This document shows, piece by piece, positions 34,530-46,150 of a stretch of 64,000 nt of DNA. The notes beneath the pieces are model-generated. The model saw only the letters and a program-made list of their open reading frames with translations. It was not told the origin of the DNA and did not search any database. Each line of letters starts with the position of its first letter. Position 1 is the first letter of the stretch. The DNA is taken from contig CM027384.1 of assembly GCA_015680905.1 (NCBI GenBank), positions 65,851,001 to 65,915,000 on the forward strand, given 5' to 3'. This DNA is from Coptis chinensis (Eukaryota; Streptophyta; Magnoliopsida; Ranunculales; Ranunculaceae). The position numbers were made by a program, and so were the translations under genes.

Positions 34530-35757
34530 ACATGCCTCGTCTAGCAAGAAGAGGGCGTGGTAGAGGATAGAGAGTAGCTGCCCTACAAGATGTGTATGGC
34601 TGCGAGTGAATGGCCAAATTTTCTAGGTAGGTTGCATTGCTAACCTGCCAGTTAGAAACCCTAAATCGGCAGGCCGATCTCCCACAAGATCGCGAACCAC
34701 CATTAGGGGAGGACGATTTTGTGCAGAGGATGCTAATCCTTTCGCCGGCCTAGAAGATGAAGATGACATACCGCTTGTTCCACCTCCCAGAGAAAATAGG
34801 TGTTGGGAATCTGGTTTAAAAATTGATTTGTCCGAGTTTCATGGTAGTTTGCAACTGGATGATTTGATTGATTGAATTGGTAGTGTGGAGGAGGTTATGG
34901 AGTTCAAGAAAGTGTCAGACAACAAACAAGTGACGCTTGTTGCAACTAACTCGTTTTCGTGGTCGTGTTATGGCTTGGTAGCAATAGTTGAAGGCAACTC
35001 GTCACAGAAGAGGTAAATCTAAAATCGTTGCTTGGGAGAAACTTAAAAAATATCTTCACATTGATTTCTTACCATTCAATTATACTGCTTTTAGAACTTG
35101 CGTTAAGGTTCCAAATTTGTGGATGACTTTACCAAAGACTTCTATAAGTTATTATCTCGTGTAGAACTGACAGAGTCTGACGATCAGTTAGTGGCTCGTT
35201 ATATTGGGGGTTTTCGTTCAAACTTGCTGGATGCCTTGAACCTGTTTGATGTTTTTTCTGTCTCTGAAGCTTATCAACGCATCTTAATTATGGAGAAACA
35301 ACTGAACCACAGGGGCATGGTCTTGTTACCCGAACTCCCAATGTTCCTATCACTAGGCCGCAGGGTCCAGAAGTTATAGGTCATGACACTAATGTGGATA
35401 ATTGTTTTCGTTGTGGTGAGATAGACCATTATGCTAACAGATTAACAGATGTTCGAAACTACTTGCTCCTGGTAAGGTTTTGTTTGCTGAAAATGAAGAT
35501 ATTGAGGATGATCCCGTTGGTGGTATTCTTGGTGCTCCTATCTTTGATGTGGGGTCAGATGATATGCCTAAAGAGATAGTAACTAGTGACAGGGGTGAAC
35601 TTTTGGCGGTGCATCGACTGTGTTTTACTCCTAAAGAGATTGATGGTGATGGTTGGCTCCGCAATCATATTTTCCAGTTTTTTTGTACCATTCTTAAGAA
35701 AGTATGTAAGCTGGTTGTTGACTTAGGTAGTTGTGAGAATGTCATCTCTTCAATCTA
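34530..35757 (+). pseudogene. Gypsy gag and protease remnant
   Basis: The frame 35119-35379 holds the end of a retrotransposon gag domain (MDDFTKDFYKLLSRVELTE, LVARYIGGF). A CCHC-like knuckle follows in a second frame at 35394 (CFRCGEIDHYANR, with the last Cys lost). The frame 35480-35758 has an aspartic-protease-like VVDLGSCENVIS, where the usual D-x-G-S-S is D-L-G-S-C. Earlier gag sequence from about 34530 is broken by stops. Several frame changes make it non-functional. Confidence 0.75.
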
Positions 35758-35879
35758 AAGTTGTATGTAAGCTTAATTTATCCACTAAGAAACATCAACG
35801 CCTTATTCTCTCTCTTGGCTGAAGAAGGGCACAGAGGTAACAGTGACTGAACGTGTTTGGTCCCTTTTTCTATTGGCTC

Positions 35880-36555
35880 AAGTATAATGATAAGGTGTGG
35901 TGTGATGTTACAATGGATGCTTGATATAGTTGTGCCTATCATCCATAGACCAATGGACAGACAGGGGTCGTTAACCGTTCTCTGGGTAATTTATTGCGTA
36001 GTTTGGTTGGTACTAAGGTGAAGCAGTGACTCTCACCTCGCACAGGCCGAGTTTGCTTTCAACCGGTCACTTAATCAGAGTTCTGGGTTTAGTCCTTTCC
36101 AGGTTCTCTATGGGTTCAATCCTCGGGTTGCTGCTGATCTAGCACCTATACCGGGCTAACAACCTATTCATGCTACTGCTTCTGAGTTGGTTCAACACTT
36201 TCAGGATATTCATACTGTTGTTCATACTAATCTCTTGGAATCTAATGCTAAGTACAAGGCTGTTGCTAATAGACATCATATACATGTCGAGTTTGAGGTT
36301 GGTGACTTTGTTTGGGCGGTGCTCACTAAAGATCATTTTCCTGTTGGTGAATACAATAAGCTAAAACATTGCAAGATTGGACCTCTTGAAGTGGTTGAGA
36401 AGATCAACTCTAACGCCTATCGTCTCTGTTTGCATAGTCATATCCGGACTTCATATGTTTTCAATGTCAAACATCTCCTTCCATTCTTTGGTAACTATTT
36501 TGACAATGAGGATGGCTCAAATTCGAGGACGTATTCATTTACCCAGGGGGAATGA
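35880..36555 (+). pseudogene. Gypsy integrase C-terminal remnant
   Basis: 35930-36130 in broken frames translates to the end of the integrase core (HPQTNGQT-like and FAFNRS-like strings). The frame 36187-36555 (122 residues) holds the GPY-type C-terminal domain: FEVGDFVWAVLTKDHFPVGE, KIGPLEVVEKINSNAYRL and VFNVKHLLPF. The frame ends just before the polypurine tract. Confidence 0.82.
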
Positions 36556-36881
36556 TGCAATACAGATTCTAGCAAATGGTTTCATAGACGCTCATGATCG
36601 TGCATCAAAGGCTTAGTGTTGTTTACTGGAAGACAGGGGTGTGCGCCCTCATTCCCAGTTATAATAAGGGGCGTGTGCTCTCTATTGTGTTTTGTTACGT
36701 GTTTATTTCCTTCAGTAGTTTTGGGCCCTTGTTTTAGTCTATATTTTTGGGTTTGTTTTAGGTCGCCTATATAAGGCTAAGTGCAGGGTTTTGAGAGGGA
36801 CTTCTTGATTATTATTCTTCATTCAATCAACTCTTGGTTAAAGATTGATTAATTGTTATCTTTTCTTGGTTAAAGGAGAGA
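36553..36881 (+). repeat. 3' LTR of the chromovirus-like element, truncated
   Basis: Starts TGATGCAATACAG and matches 34124-34450. Similarity stops at about 36881, where the LTR of the Tat-like element begins. Confidence 0.82.
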
Positions 36882-37471
36882 TATTTAGTGTTTGGGTGAG
36901 AACTCACGCAAACACACCAATGATCTTGTTGGAGAGGTTGATATGAAGTGAGAGAGACTGTACCACCAATGTCTGCCTACGCATACAAATCGTTCTTTGG
37001 AATAAAGTCTAAAAAATACACGTAGTTCTTTGTTTGAAATGATTGTTGGGTTGAAAATGAATATGTTAAGCTTTTTATTGCTTAAAATACCCTTTCCTTA
37101 TTTGATAAGATATTTCCCTCTTTGTATGAAATCTTTCCAAAATCTTTATATGGAAAAAATCCCTTGACATATCTCCGGACCTGCTATATATAACTTGGGT
37201 GCTATATTAGTGGGCAGTGTCATTTCTCCAATAGAGGGCATGCCCGAATGCCACACTAGTAGGCAAGCGGGAATGCCACACTAGCGGGCAAGCAAGCACG
37301 CCTCACTAGTAGGCAAGCGATGCCACAGTAGCGGGCAAGCAAGCACGCCTCACTAGTAAGCAAGTGGGAATGCAATAGTAGTGGTCAAGCAAACACGCCT
37401 CATTAGTGGGTGGCTCTTATAGTAGTACCTAATGATGGTCGTTCGTAAGGGTACGAGTACACTGGTACATA
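36882..37471 (-). repeat. 3' LTR of Tat-like element B
   Basis: The inner border at 37471 is set by the adjacent purine tract (minus-strand GAAGAGGGGGCGG) and a TGTATGTACC start on the minus strand. The outer border near 36882 is inferred from where the neighbour LTR stops. A mate LTR is not seen in the window. Confidence 0.6.
37225..37410. repeat. Minisatellite inside the LTR of element B
   Basis: Alternating units of about 25-30 bp, CACTAGTAGGCAAGCGGGAATGC-like and AGCGGGCAAGCAAGCACGCCT-like, form a higher-order unit of about 54 bp repeated three times with decay. Confidence 0.85.
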
Positions 37472-37565
37472 CACCGCCCCCTCTTCGTCGGATGGAATTT
37501 GTTCCTTGTGGTGAAGAATAAACATTATATTACTGCAAAAGAATGAAACAGTGTGATTGAAATAT

Positions 37566-38146
37566 CTACGATGCAAGTGCATGACAAAGCTGATAGTGGC
37601 AACTGCCCGTTTGACATGACATTTGTTAATGCTAGTGTTGGTATTGATGCCAAAGGAGCTGGTTAGGGGCAATTTACTCGGGGTATTGAGCATCAACCAC
37701 ATCATGTTGCTTTAAACCATGAGGCTATGATTACTGATATTCTTGTTTCCGAAAAGGATGTTGAAACTATGGAGAAGCAGCCACTATTTACGAAAATCGA
37801 ACGGGTCCAAGCCGCCCCCAATCGTGCTATTGAAGATGGGACTAAAAATGGTGTGCCTGATGTCTCTTTGTATGCCACAAATGGTATACCAATCCACAAC
37901 ACAGATCGTATTCCCACTGTATTTCTTGATGATGATGTGATAGAGGCGCTGAAGTCGACAGATGATATAGTTTTTTCTACCGAGATGGTCGAAGAGTATA
38001 TGAATAATCCATTGGTAACGGAGATAAGTTCGAATAATGTGAAAGGTGTGGAGGATATTTCAGACATGTGTATTACTGGGATACACAAATTGCAAGAAGT
38101 AAAACAACTGCATATACAAATATATACTCCTTGTTTTGTTGTTTGA
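37566..38146 (+). CDS. Candidate antisense ORF of Tat-like element B
   Basis: An acidic 139-residue frame starts at 37727, and the same frame is open upstream to about 37569 apart from one TAG at 37665-37667. Translation includes HDKADSGNCPFDMTFVNAS upstream and FLDDDVIEALKSTDDIVF later. It runs opposite to pol, between pol and the 3' LTR, where some Tat-lineage elements carry an antisense ORF. I do not recognise a domain. The composition (many D, E, V and few rare codons) is more protein-like than the overlapping minus frame. Confidence 0.45.
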
Positions 38147-38614
38147 TGTAATTTATGATAAAGAAGCCATTTGTATAACTTGTATAATGAAGTTAGTACA
38201 TAGCTTTTATGTATATATTTACTATAATTGCGTTGAAACCACAAGACTTAATTCGTAGGTGGTTGCTGTACTACCTACTTTAAAAACAATTGGGTTCAAG
38301 TTGTAGAAGAACTATATGTTTGTTTATGGGGATATGAGTCAATGAAAAAAGACTTGTGATAGGATGCACTTGTGTGGGCTAAGACTACTAAACTTTGCTT
38401 ATGATACGCTATGTTGCGAAGCGTGTTATTTGATTGGGGGTTGAGGTTATGACCCAATTCCAGCTTAGTGAACGGTAAGACATTTTTGCCTTTGCAACCT
38501 GGGGTTTGTTGGTTCATGCGCTTCTTGTATGAATAATATTTGTGCTTTAAGCATAGTGTTTGTTGGTGTTGCCACTGCTTACTTGACGATTATTTTTTTT
38601 TTAATTTTTTTTTT

Positions 38615-39065
38615 GTGCATGAAGAGAGGTGTTGAAAATGCAAACTCCACGGCTTTTTGGTGCATGGAGAGATTGAGGTGTTGAAAACGTAAACTCCATG
38701 ACTTTTTGGTGCATGGAGAGAGGTGTTGAAAACGCAAACCCATAACTTTTTGGTGCGTGGAGGAGGTGTTGAAAACGCAAACTCCATGACTTTTGGTGCA
38801 TGGAGAGAGGTGTTGAAAATGCAAACCCTATGACTTTTTGGTGCGTAGAGAGAGATATTGAAAACGCAAACTCTACGGCTTTTGGTGCATGGAGAGAGGT
38901 GCTGAAAATGCAAACTCTACAGCTTTTTGGTGCATGGAGAGAGGTGTTGAAACCGCAAACTCCATGACTTTTTGGTGCGTGGAGAGAGGTGTTGAAAACG
39001 CAAACTCCACGACTTTTGGGTGCATGGAGAGAGGTGTTGCAAACACAAACTCCATGACTTTTGAA
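38615..39065. repeat. 45-bp tandem array (10 copies) downstream of pol in element B
   Basis: Ten units contain GCATGGAGAGAGGTGTTGAAA followed by CGCAAACTCCATGACTTTTTGG. GAGGTGTTG-type cores lie at about 38631, 38674, 38721, 38764, 38807, 38853, 38897, 38941, 38987 and 39032. Mean period is about 45 bp. Open frames through it on both strands are repeat translations, not genes. Confidence 0.93.
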
Positions 39066-39350
39066 TTTGTATATGTTTTTTTATAGTTTAGCTTTCCTAT
39101 CAACTGCTTGTCTTTAAGAATGGTAATTGAGTAATTGATATATCTTATTTTTGACTAACTAATTGAATGAAAATAAAGAAATGTGGAATAATGCATTTTA
39201 TTGATGAGTGATAATCTGAAAAACAAAAGAAAATTACTTCAAGGACCAGTTCTAAGGAACTGTCAGCCCAAACTACTAATTGTCTGGCTTGATAAAAGTC
39301 CATCCTAATCCAAAGCCGATTTTATTGTGTTAGACGTCCGTGTAAACCAT

Positions 39351-40635
39351 CTATGAATCGGGTGATGGGGCCGTAAGATTTGTTGGGCCTTCCTCACCCC
39401 TAACTGCTGGCGCTTCACTAGAGATGCTCTCGTCTTGGTTGATTTCAGGGACAAAATTGTCAATTGGAAAATCTGTCATTAGGGATGCAAGGGTGTGACC
39501 CTTTTCTGGAACATGAGGTTCAAAGATAATACTGTAAGCATTTAAATAGATGTCCCATTTAGCCAGTCTGCTTGATTCCTGAGCACTGTGGAAAACTTTG
39601 CGAAGTGGGTATTCAGTGTATACCTTGACCAATCTTCCTTGGAAGTATGGCTTGAGGCGTCTGGCAGCATGAACCAATGCTAGAGCAATTTTTTTAACTC
39701 TTGCATATCTAGTTTCCACCCCCGTTAGGGTCTTACTAATGAAGAAGATTGGACGTCCGTCTTCTCCATCGATGAACAGTACTGCACTGACTGCAGTGTA
39801 TGTAGTGGCCAAGTAAACTCCGACAAGTTGCCCTGTGGCTGGGCTGGCTAACATTAGTGAAGAGACTAAGTATTTCTTGATGGATTGGAAGGCATTTTCA
39901 CAGTCATCATTCCACCCTGCTGAGTCTTTTAAAGTCTGAAAGAAAGGACGACATCTGTCTGAGTACTTAGAGATGAAACGGTTGAGAGTCGCTAAAAAAT
40001 TCCGTGGTCGTTGAATCTTATTTTTTGTTTTTGGCGCTGGCATGGCTTGAATGGATCGGATATGCTCTGGGTTACCTTTGATGCCTCGACAAGTCATCAA
40101 ATACCCCAGAAAATTTCTAGAGATTAGCTCGAAAGCGCATTTTAAAGGATTGAGCTGCATGTTGAATTCTTCAATTCTGTCAAAAACTGATTGTAAGTCA
40201 GAGATGTGATCTCCCTTATACTTGGATGTTACAATCATATCATCAATGTACGCCTCTATTATCTTGCCTAACATATCTCCAAATATGGTGTTGATCATCC
40301 TCTGATAAGTGCCACCCGTGTTTTTTAAACCAAAAGGCATGACCTGGTAACAAAAAAATTCCCTGATCAGCTATGAATGCAGTTGCTTCTTGGTCTTTAA
40401 TAGATATCGGAATCTGGTGGTATCTTGAAGAAACATCCATAAATGATAATCGCAGGTAGCCAAATGTGGCATCTACCCATTCTGATATCCGCGGAAGAGG
40501 GTAAGGATGAATCGGGCAAGCTTTGTTAAGGATCGTGAAATCGATGCACACTCTCATTTTACCATCTTTCTTAGGCTTGACTGAGAGTAGACGATCGATC
40601 TCCTCTTTGACCTTAAGTTTTCTATCTGGTGTCAT
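39351..40635 (-). pseudogene. Tat-like reverse transcriptase and RNase H, frameshifted
   Basis: The frame from 40635 has the N-terminal fingers (VKPKKDGKMRVCIDFTILN, PYPLPRI) and ends after a shift near 40350. The second frame (40340-39351) starts MPFGLKNTGGTYQRMIN and holds the catalytic YIDD of AYIDDMIV (about residue 37), the thumb region and a gypsy RNase H (about residues 170-290; LKPYFQGRLVKVYTEYPLR). The protein ends without the second RNase H and integrase expected downstream. One frameshift separates the halves. Confidence 0.9.
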
Positions 40636-40875
40636 ATGCCTAGGTTTCTGTCACACTGGCTTGGTTGTAGGATCAATGTCAAGCATGTGGCATGCAATAT
40701 CTGGGCTAAGTCCAGGCATTTGTTCTATTGACCAAGCAAATATCGTCTTGTTTTTTTTGAGGAGGACAATCATCTCCGCTTGTTCGCTTTTTGACAGTTC
40801 CACCGATATGAAAGTTGTTTCGCTGCTTGAATTCCCAATCTACACTTCTAAGAGGTGGTCTATAGTTGGCAGCCC

Positions 40876-41523
40876 TTAATTTCGTGAACTAGCAGTACAA
40901 ATATTGTGTGGTATTGATTCTGACTTAGACACCTCCTGCGAATTGCTGAGAATTGTATTTCCTCGCATATCGGACTGACGATACTCCTCTAAGACTTTTT
41001 CGTGGTAGCTGTGGGAAGCCATTTGGTCGCCCCGTATCTTACAAATTTTGCCGAAGGATGGGAATTTGACTGCCTGATGAAAAGTAGAGACTACGGCCCC
41101 CATACTGTGGAGCCAATCCCTTCCTAAGATTGCATTGTAAGGGGATTTGCAATTCATCGGAAGGAATTCAATGTCTGCCATCTTGTCCATGAGTGTGACT
41201 GGTAAAGAAACTCTGCCCACTGGGGTTGTTGCTATTCCATCGAAACTGACTATTGGATTATTTTCTGCAACCACCAAATTCTCTGAAAGGTGCATGTTCT
41301 TGTAGCAACCTGCAAAAATGACGCTGACAGAACTCCCCGTGTCTATCATTATGCGCTGAACTCGCCATAATCCAATGAAAGCATAGATGATGACCGCATC
41401 CTGATGAGGATGATGGACTCCCATTAGGTTTTTATCACTAAAACATAAGGGACCGGGTTCGATAGTTTCCAAACGAATTCCTTCTGCAAAATCAATGTTA
41501 TTTACGTGATAAAATTCACGCAA
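40876..41523 (-). pseudogene. Tat-like aspartic protease
   Basis: A 215-residue frame with the retropepsin active site MIDTGSSVSVIF (D at about residue 61), then ILGRDWLHSMGAV at about residue 131. It precedes the reverse transcriptase frame, as in gypsy polyproteins. Coding similarity continues upstream to about 41575 (SRTRQKYEQRAKFGFLREF) and then stops. Confidence 0.85.
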
Positions 41524-41580
41524 GAAACCAAACTTAGCTCGTTGTTCATACTTTTGCCTTGTCCGTGAAATATCATTAAT

Positions 41581-42857
41581 TTTGGCATGATCAGCTAGTA
41601 ATATAATGTAAAACGATAGTTTTACCTACGAATAAGTAACGAGACTCAAACACAAGTAAAACTAAAACTATTTTACGCTTAATGTTATCAAAGTTTTCTA
41701 CTCTCGATGCTATTGCAATAGAGTTGGAATAGAAGATTCATTCCACTCCTCTTTAGAATTCTAAGTTAACTACGATTATCAGTCTATTAAAATCAATGAG
41801 AGTAATGATGGAAATTATACTACGATGGAAATTGTAGTAAACAAGATATGATAATTCAAACTACAGAATTACTAATTTGACGATATGAGGAGGAATTAGG
41901 GGGATTTGATTCTATCTTAATTCGACTTAATTTACTAATGAAGAATTGTCGTAATCCAAATTGAAATGCTTTCGCATAGCAATTTGGTCTTCCTAATCTC
42001 TAATTGTTCATGGTAATCTCTACCAACTAACAACTAGCATGTGAAACAATCAAACCCATTCTCATGGTGAACTAATTGTTTTCAAGAATGGAATGGAATA
42101 TCACAAACTATTCTACGCTAACAAAAATCAAGCTTCATCAAGGCTTCTTCAAACCCCTCTAATGGAGGTTTTAGCCTTGAATCATTATGCTGTCATTAAT
42201 ATATAAATCATAACAAGACATGATAAAAAAGATTATAAATTTACTTATTTGATTTAAAATGGAAATCTAATCATGCAAGATTGAATTGAAACTAGTAATG
42301 ATAATTAACTAAATCTATGAATTGAAGCTAAAATGATTTAATGAAATGAAACTAGATTTATGAATAACTAACTAACTTTATTGATCTAATGAATAATAAC
42401 AATACTGATTCAAAACTGAATTTAAAACAAGGTAATAAAACTAATTAATGGAGTCTAAACTAATTTATTTTCTAATCTAGGTCTAGCTAATGAGTCTGCT
42501 TTCTTTCCTCCTTTCAAGAAGAGAAAGAGATCCCCAATTTCGTGCATGGGTTTGGAGCCATGTTTTGGGCCGGAAAATCGAGCCCAAAACCCAATTTCTT
42601 TAGTCCACAGAGGTTTTTTCAGTTGGATTTGATTTCATCAGACTTTTCGTCCACTTTTTCTCCTCTGATTGGGTCAAAGTTTGGACCATTGGAAAGCTCT
42701 TTCCAAGACGGTCGTTTTGACATAAGGTAGGCCCAATTCCAAAGTCTGAGTCCAAAGATACGGTATTTGCAAGTTTTGTTGACTTTTGTGCGCTGTTTCT
42801 GCCTGCGTTGACTTTGACTTTTCATCTTTGACCGGGCTTTAAAAAGGCTTTTTCTCC
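41581..42857. other. Unassigned AT-rich DNA
   Basis: No coding region or repeat family recognised. Its left border cuts the Tat-like gag-protease junction and its right border meets copia gag, so it may be an insertion or a deletion junction. No TSD was found. Confidence 0.4.
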
Positions 42858-42864
42858 TTTAATC

Positions 42865-43253
42865 TTGGCCTTTAATCACAGAACTTTTTATCAACCAACC
42901 CTTGCTTCTTTGAAAATCGTGCGCCAGCCCCTCAACACCATCAAATTTGAAAATCGTGCGCCAGCCCCTCAAAACCGATCTAACAATCCTTTCAATCGAC
43001 AGATTGGTAATCCTCGACAAACTGGAAACTTTCGACAAGGTGGTTATAATCAATCAGGAGCAAATCGCAAACCCAAAGGGTGTCCCCATTGTCATTCTGT
43101 GGTTGTGATGGGCACTATAGAGCCACTTGTTATAAGTTGCACGGTGTACCTTGGAAGCAAACAGAGACAATTGGTTATGCTTCGAATTCTAAGTTTGATG
43201 AATCTTTCGGCCCTCACTCAAGAGCAATACAATAAATTACTCGCTATGTTTTT
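42865..43253 (+). pseudogene. Copia gag C-terminal part
   Basis: Frame rich in Asn, Arg and Gln (SNNPFNRQIGNPRQTGNFRQ) leading to CPHCHS, a remnant zinc knuckle, then LTQEQYNKLLAM, which in copia polyproteins precedes the protease. Small frame changes are likely around 43100-43190. A 39-bp near-duplication (GAAAATCGTGCGCCAGCCCC) occurs at 42913 and 42952. The frame is cut at 43254 by a gypsy LTR. Confidence 0.8.
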
Positions 43254-43722
43254 TGTTTCGACCAAATATGATCAAAACACTAAGTGGTGACGAAAGAGAT
43301 GAAGAACGTAGAAAAGTAGTGAAAAAGTGATGGTGATCGAGTGAATAATGAGATTGTACCTTTCGGTTGCCTACGTACCCAAATTATCGATGGGATCAAG
43401 TCTCAAGAACGTAGTTCTTTATGAAAAATAGTTTGGTATTTATATCTGTAGAGTAGAGATTTCTTGTAGCTCAAGTAATTGTAATTGAACCTGACTCTTA
43501 ATTGATGATTATCTTTTTGATATGAAACGAATCTAAACATAAATATAATTAATGTACGTAAGTGGCAAGCCATGTGGCTAGGGTTCAACCTTAGACACAT
43601 GAGTTAATAGGCATGTACATTGATCTATGATATTGGAAATTGAGCTTTAGCCCTGTTGATTAAACAAATAAAGTGGAGACTCCTACCAATAGACGTTTGC
43701 CACGTAGGTGGGGGTCGAAACA
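43254..43722 (-). repeat. 3' LTR of Tat-like element A
   Basis: 469 bp matching 49838-50298 with scattered substitutions and small indels. The polypurine tract lies just inside, at about 43723-43737. Confidence 0.92.
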
Positions 43723-45229
43723 CCGCCCCCTCTTTGGTATGCGAACAAAGTTCATATGGCAAAGAAGAGAAGAAAAATCAAGGAAAAAATGGAATAAGAA
43801 AAGAGTGAGCGGAATGTATAACAAAGTGTCGTGTAAATGTAAACGATAGGCAAAATAGACTGTCAGGAGAATTATTGTGAACGAAATAATGTCAAACTAA
43901 GTTATATGGGATGCAATGTAATTAAATGAAAGATGGCTGAAGTGAGAATTGAAATGGGTGACACAGAAAAAAGTGCAAAAGAAATTGATGGCAAAAACCG
44001 TACCGAAATAATTACGTAATAATAATAAAATTGATTTTGACGACTCATGCCAGTGGAAAATTTATATTAGGATTAGACAGTTAAAATTAAATGTAGGGGA
44101 AATTTAGTAATAATAGGAAGAAAAAGAAGTTAAATACGAATTGGATTCGAAGGTGAAGACTTTAGCGACTAAAATTGGATGCCAACTTCGGATTAGATAA
44201 GAATTCATATTAGATAAGAATCCAACCAAGAATGGAAAACTAGATCTAAGAAATATTATATAAGTGTTGGCTAAGCTCCATATGCTAAACAGTATACGGA
44301 AAAAAAACTAAGTAGAGAAAGATATATAAGGGTGAGTGATATGGCGTGGCAAAGCAGCATGCCATGAGGAATTGGAAATCAAGTTTCGAATTGGTGGAGA
44401 CGTTTATGCACAAACAACGAAAAGGAAAATGTTAGTATTATGAAGTCACCTACATGTTAATCATGAAGAGAACAGACAATTTAATTTTATTACTTCACGT
44501 AAAATTGAGTAAAAAACGAGTTTTTTTTTTTTTTTTTTTTTTTTAAGTTACGCGGTTTGCGAAATATTTTTCATTTTTATCGAATCACCGAATCTGTTCC
44601 GGTAAAAAGGTTTCATATGGTCACAAGTTCATTATCTAAGAATCATATTCATAAGGTGGATAATGGATTTCGATCAATACGCTTTGATTCGTTGCCGATA
44701 ATCGGTTAAAAATTTTATTTTTCTCGACTTTAAATCCATGGAAATTTGTAATCTATCTTTGGATTGTGCCGCAATCTGGTGGGAAGGGTTGTACTACACT
44801 CTAGATTATATTTGTACGGTTGGATTTATGTTTGCATCATCTGGTGGTAGGCGTTCATGGGTGGCAGTGAGGTTGCCGATGGAAAGGGTTTGTTTTTTAT
44901 TACTGTTGGTACAAACTTGAGGTTGGTGACGATGAGTTGTCTCTGAGCCAACTCACCGATCCAAATAGAGAGTTTTAATTCCGACTCATATAGTTTGAAA
45001 AAGAAAATAGACCCTAAAGTAAGGCCTGCCATACAAAGCCCAACAGTAAAGGAAAGCCCACTTAACATGTAGGAATTGGAAATCAAGTTTTTTTTTGTTT
45101 TTTGTTTTGTACTTTGTGCCACAGGTAGAAACGACTGTATTATACGGGCGAAAGATAATCGAGAATAGTAAGAATCAATGACGATCGTAGGCTTGGTGAG
45201 GTGAAAAGAAGGTGACAGATATAGCGAAC
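43723..45229. other. 3' untranslated part of element A
   Basis: No recognised coding sequence. It includes a 24-T tract at 44521-44544. Confidence 0.5.
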
Positions 45230-45899
45230 ACACGAGACCGCAGCGATGGTCACTTAAGGAAATACAAAAAATATTAGTACTCGAGGGATTTGAGATAGAC
45301 GAAGTGTATGAATTTGAAATGAAAGTTGAAGAAGAAGAAGTAGTAATGTCTTACCCACAATTAAGTTGCACGAGTGAAAATCCGTTGATCAAAGAAATTG
45401 CGCAATTATTGGAGTGGTGGCAAATTGCACCGGGACAACTGCCAATTCCATTCTGGTTAATTTTTACGTGAGCGCACCATTTACAATGAATAACCGAGAT
45501 GAAGTGGGGCAGATATGGGGACTGCTATCCGGAGAGCAATGGATAAATTAAACTTACCGTATGCAATGGATAGACTTGGAAAATATTGTAAGTGTGACCA
45601 AAACACGGAAAACTTTTTAGAATATGACAAAGCGGTGTCAATGATTTTCAACAACATAAAACAGGTATGTTAGTATATGTTATCAATTATCTTTAAATGT
45701 TTGGCTATCTGAAAGATTGACGAAAAACTAGATATCTTTCTGCCGCAGGTTGAAACGGTGGTATTACTGGCTAAAAGAAATTCCGCGAAAAAGGCCAGCT
45801 GAAGAAAAGTTTAAACTCCGCATGATCTCAATGCCTTGGAAAAATAAAGAAGGTGAAGATAAATTTCAATCCGCTCAGAAATTTGACGTAATGTGAATT
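45229..45899 (+). pseudogene. Candidate antisense ORF of Tat-like element A, with intron
   Basis: On the plus strand, opposite to pol, a frame from about 45247 reads SLKEIQKILVLEGFEIDEVY, an acidic block, then IAQLLEWWQIAPGQLP, and stops at 45471. A shifted frame continues as GTAIRRAMDKLNLPYAMDRL to 45663. A GT...AG intron (45664-45750, AAACAG-GTATGT to TGCCGCAG) leads to LKRWYYWLKEIPRKRP and on to about 45895. The WW-x-IAPGQLP and RWYYW words recall the N-terminal and central motifs of the Transposase_28 ('putative gypsy type transposon') family, which is my inference. Position between pol and the 3' LTR fits the antisense ORF known from some Tat elements. Confidence 0.5.
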
Positions 45900-46019
45900 T
45901 TCGCCGCACGGAGAAACGATGGTTTTACGAGCAAAATATATTCACAAAGAGTCGATGGAGAAAAGTTTCGTGTAGAAAGGTGTCAATTAATGTCATAGAA
46001 AAATTAAAGAAGCTGACAG

Positions 46020-46150
46020 AAGTTTCGTCGAGAGAGATCGGCTCAATGCCTTAGAAAAAATAATGAAGCTGCCAGAAAGTTTCAATCCGCTCGGAAAGAT
46101 TCGCTCAGAAAAATCGGCTCAATGCCGTAGAAAAAATAATGAAACTATCA
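46020..46150. repeat. Two-copy repeat beside the antisense frame
   Basis: GGCTCAATGCC-T/G-TAGAAAAAATAATGAA occurs at about 46039 and 46108, with GCCAGAAAGTTTC-like sequence on either side. Unit length is about 69 bp. Confidence 0.75.

Larger units (their letters stand above)
34124..36881 (+). mobile_element. Internally deleted Ty3/gypsy (chromovirus-like) element
   Basis: Direct LTRs (34124-34498 and 36553-36881) flank 2 kb with gag, a zinc knuckle, a protease-like stretch and the C-terminal part of integrase. Reverse transcriptase, RNase H and most of the integrase core are missing, so the element is deleted and dead. TGGTATCATAATCAG after the left LTR resembles the initiator-Met primer-binding site, and CCAGGGGGAA precedes the right LTR as polypurine tract. 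The right LTR lacks about its last 47 bp, where the next element begins. Confidence 0.88.
36882..41580 (-). mobile_element. Tat-like Ty3/gypsy element B, partial
   Basis: On the minus strand the order is protease (41523-40876), reverse transcriptase and RNase H (40635-39351), a 45-bp tandem array, an antisense frame, a polypurine tract (at about 37472-37485) and a 3' LTR (to about 36882). Integrase, gag and the 5' LTR are absent. Homology stops abruptly at about 41580. The pol sequence and the arrangement downstream of pol fit the Tat lineage. It abuts the truncated LTR of the chromovirus-like element. Confidence 0.82.

Noticed and set aside
37702-38244. 180-residue minus-strand frame in Tat-like element B
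   Set aside because: Composition (Ser, Ile, Cys, Tyr rich) looks like a shadow of the acidic plus-strand frame, which is the better candidate although itself uncertain.
38579-39103. Several overlapping open frames on both strands with repeated words such as FQHLSPCTK
   Set aside because: They are translations of the 45-bp tandem array in different frames, with no independent sign of coding.
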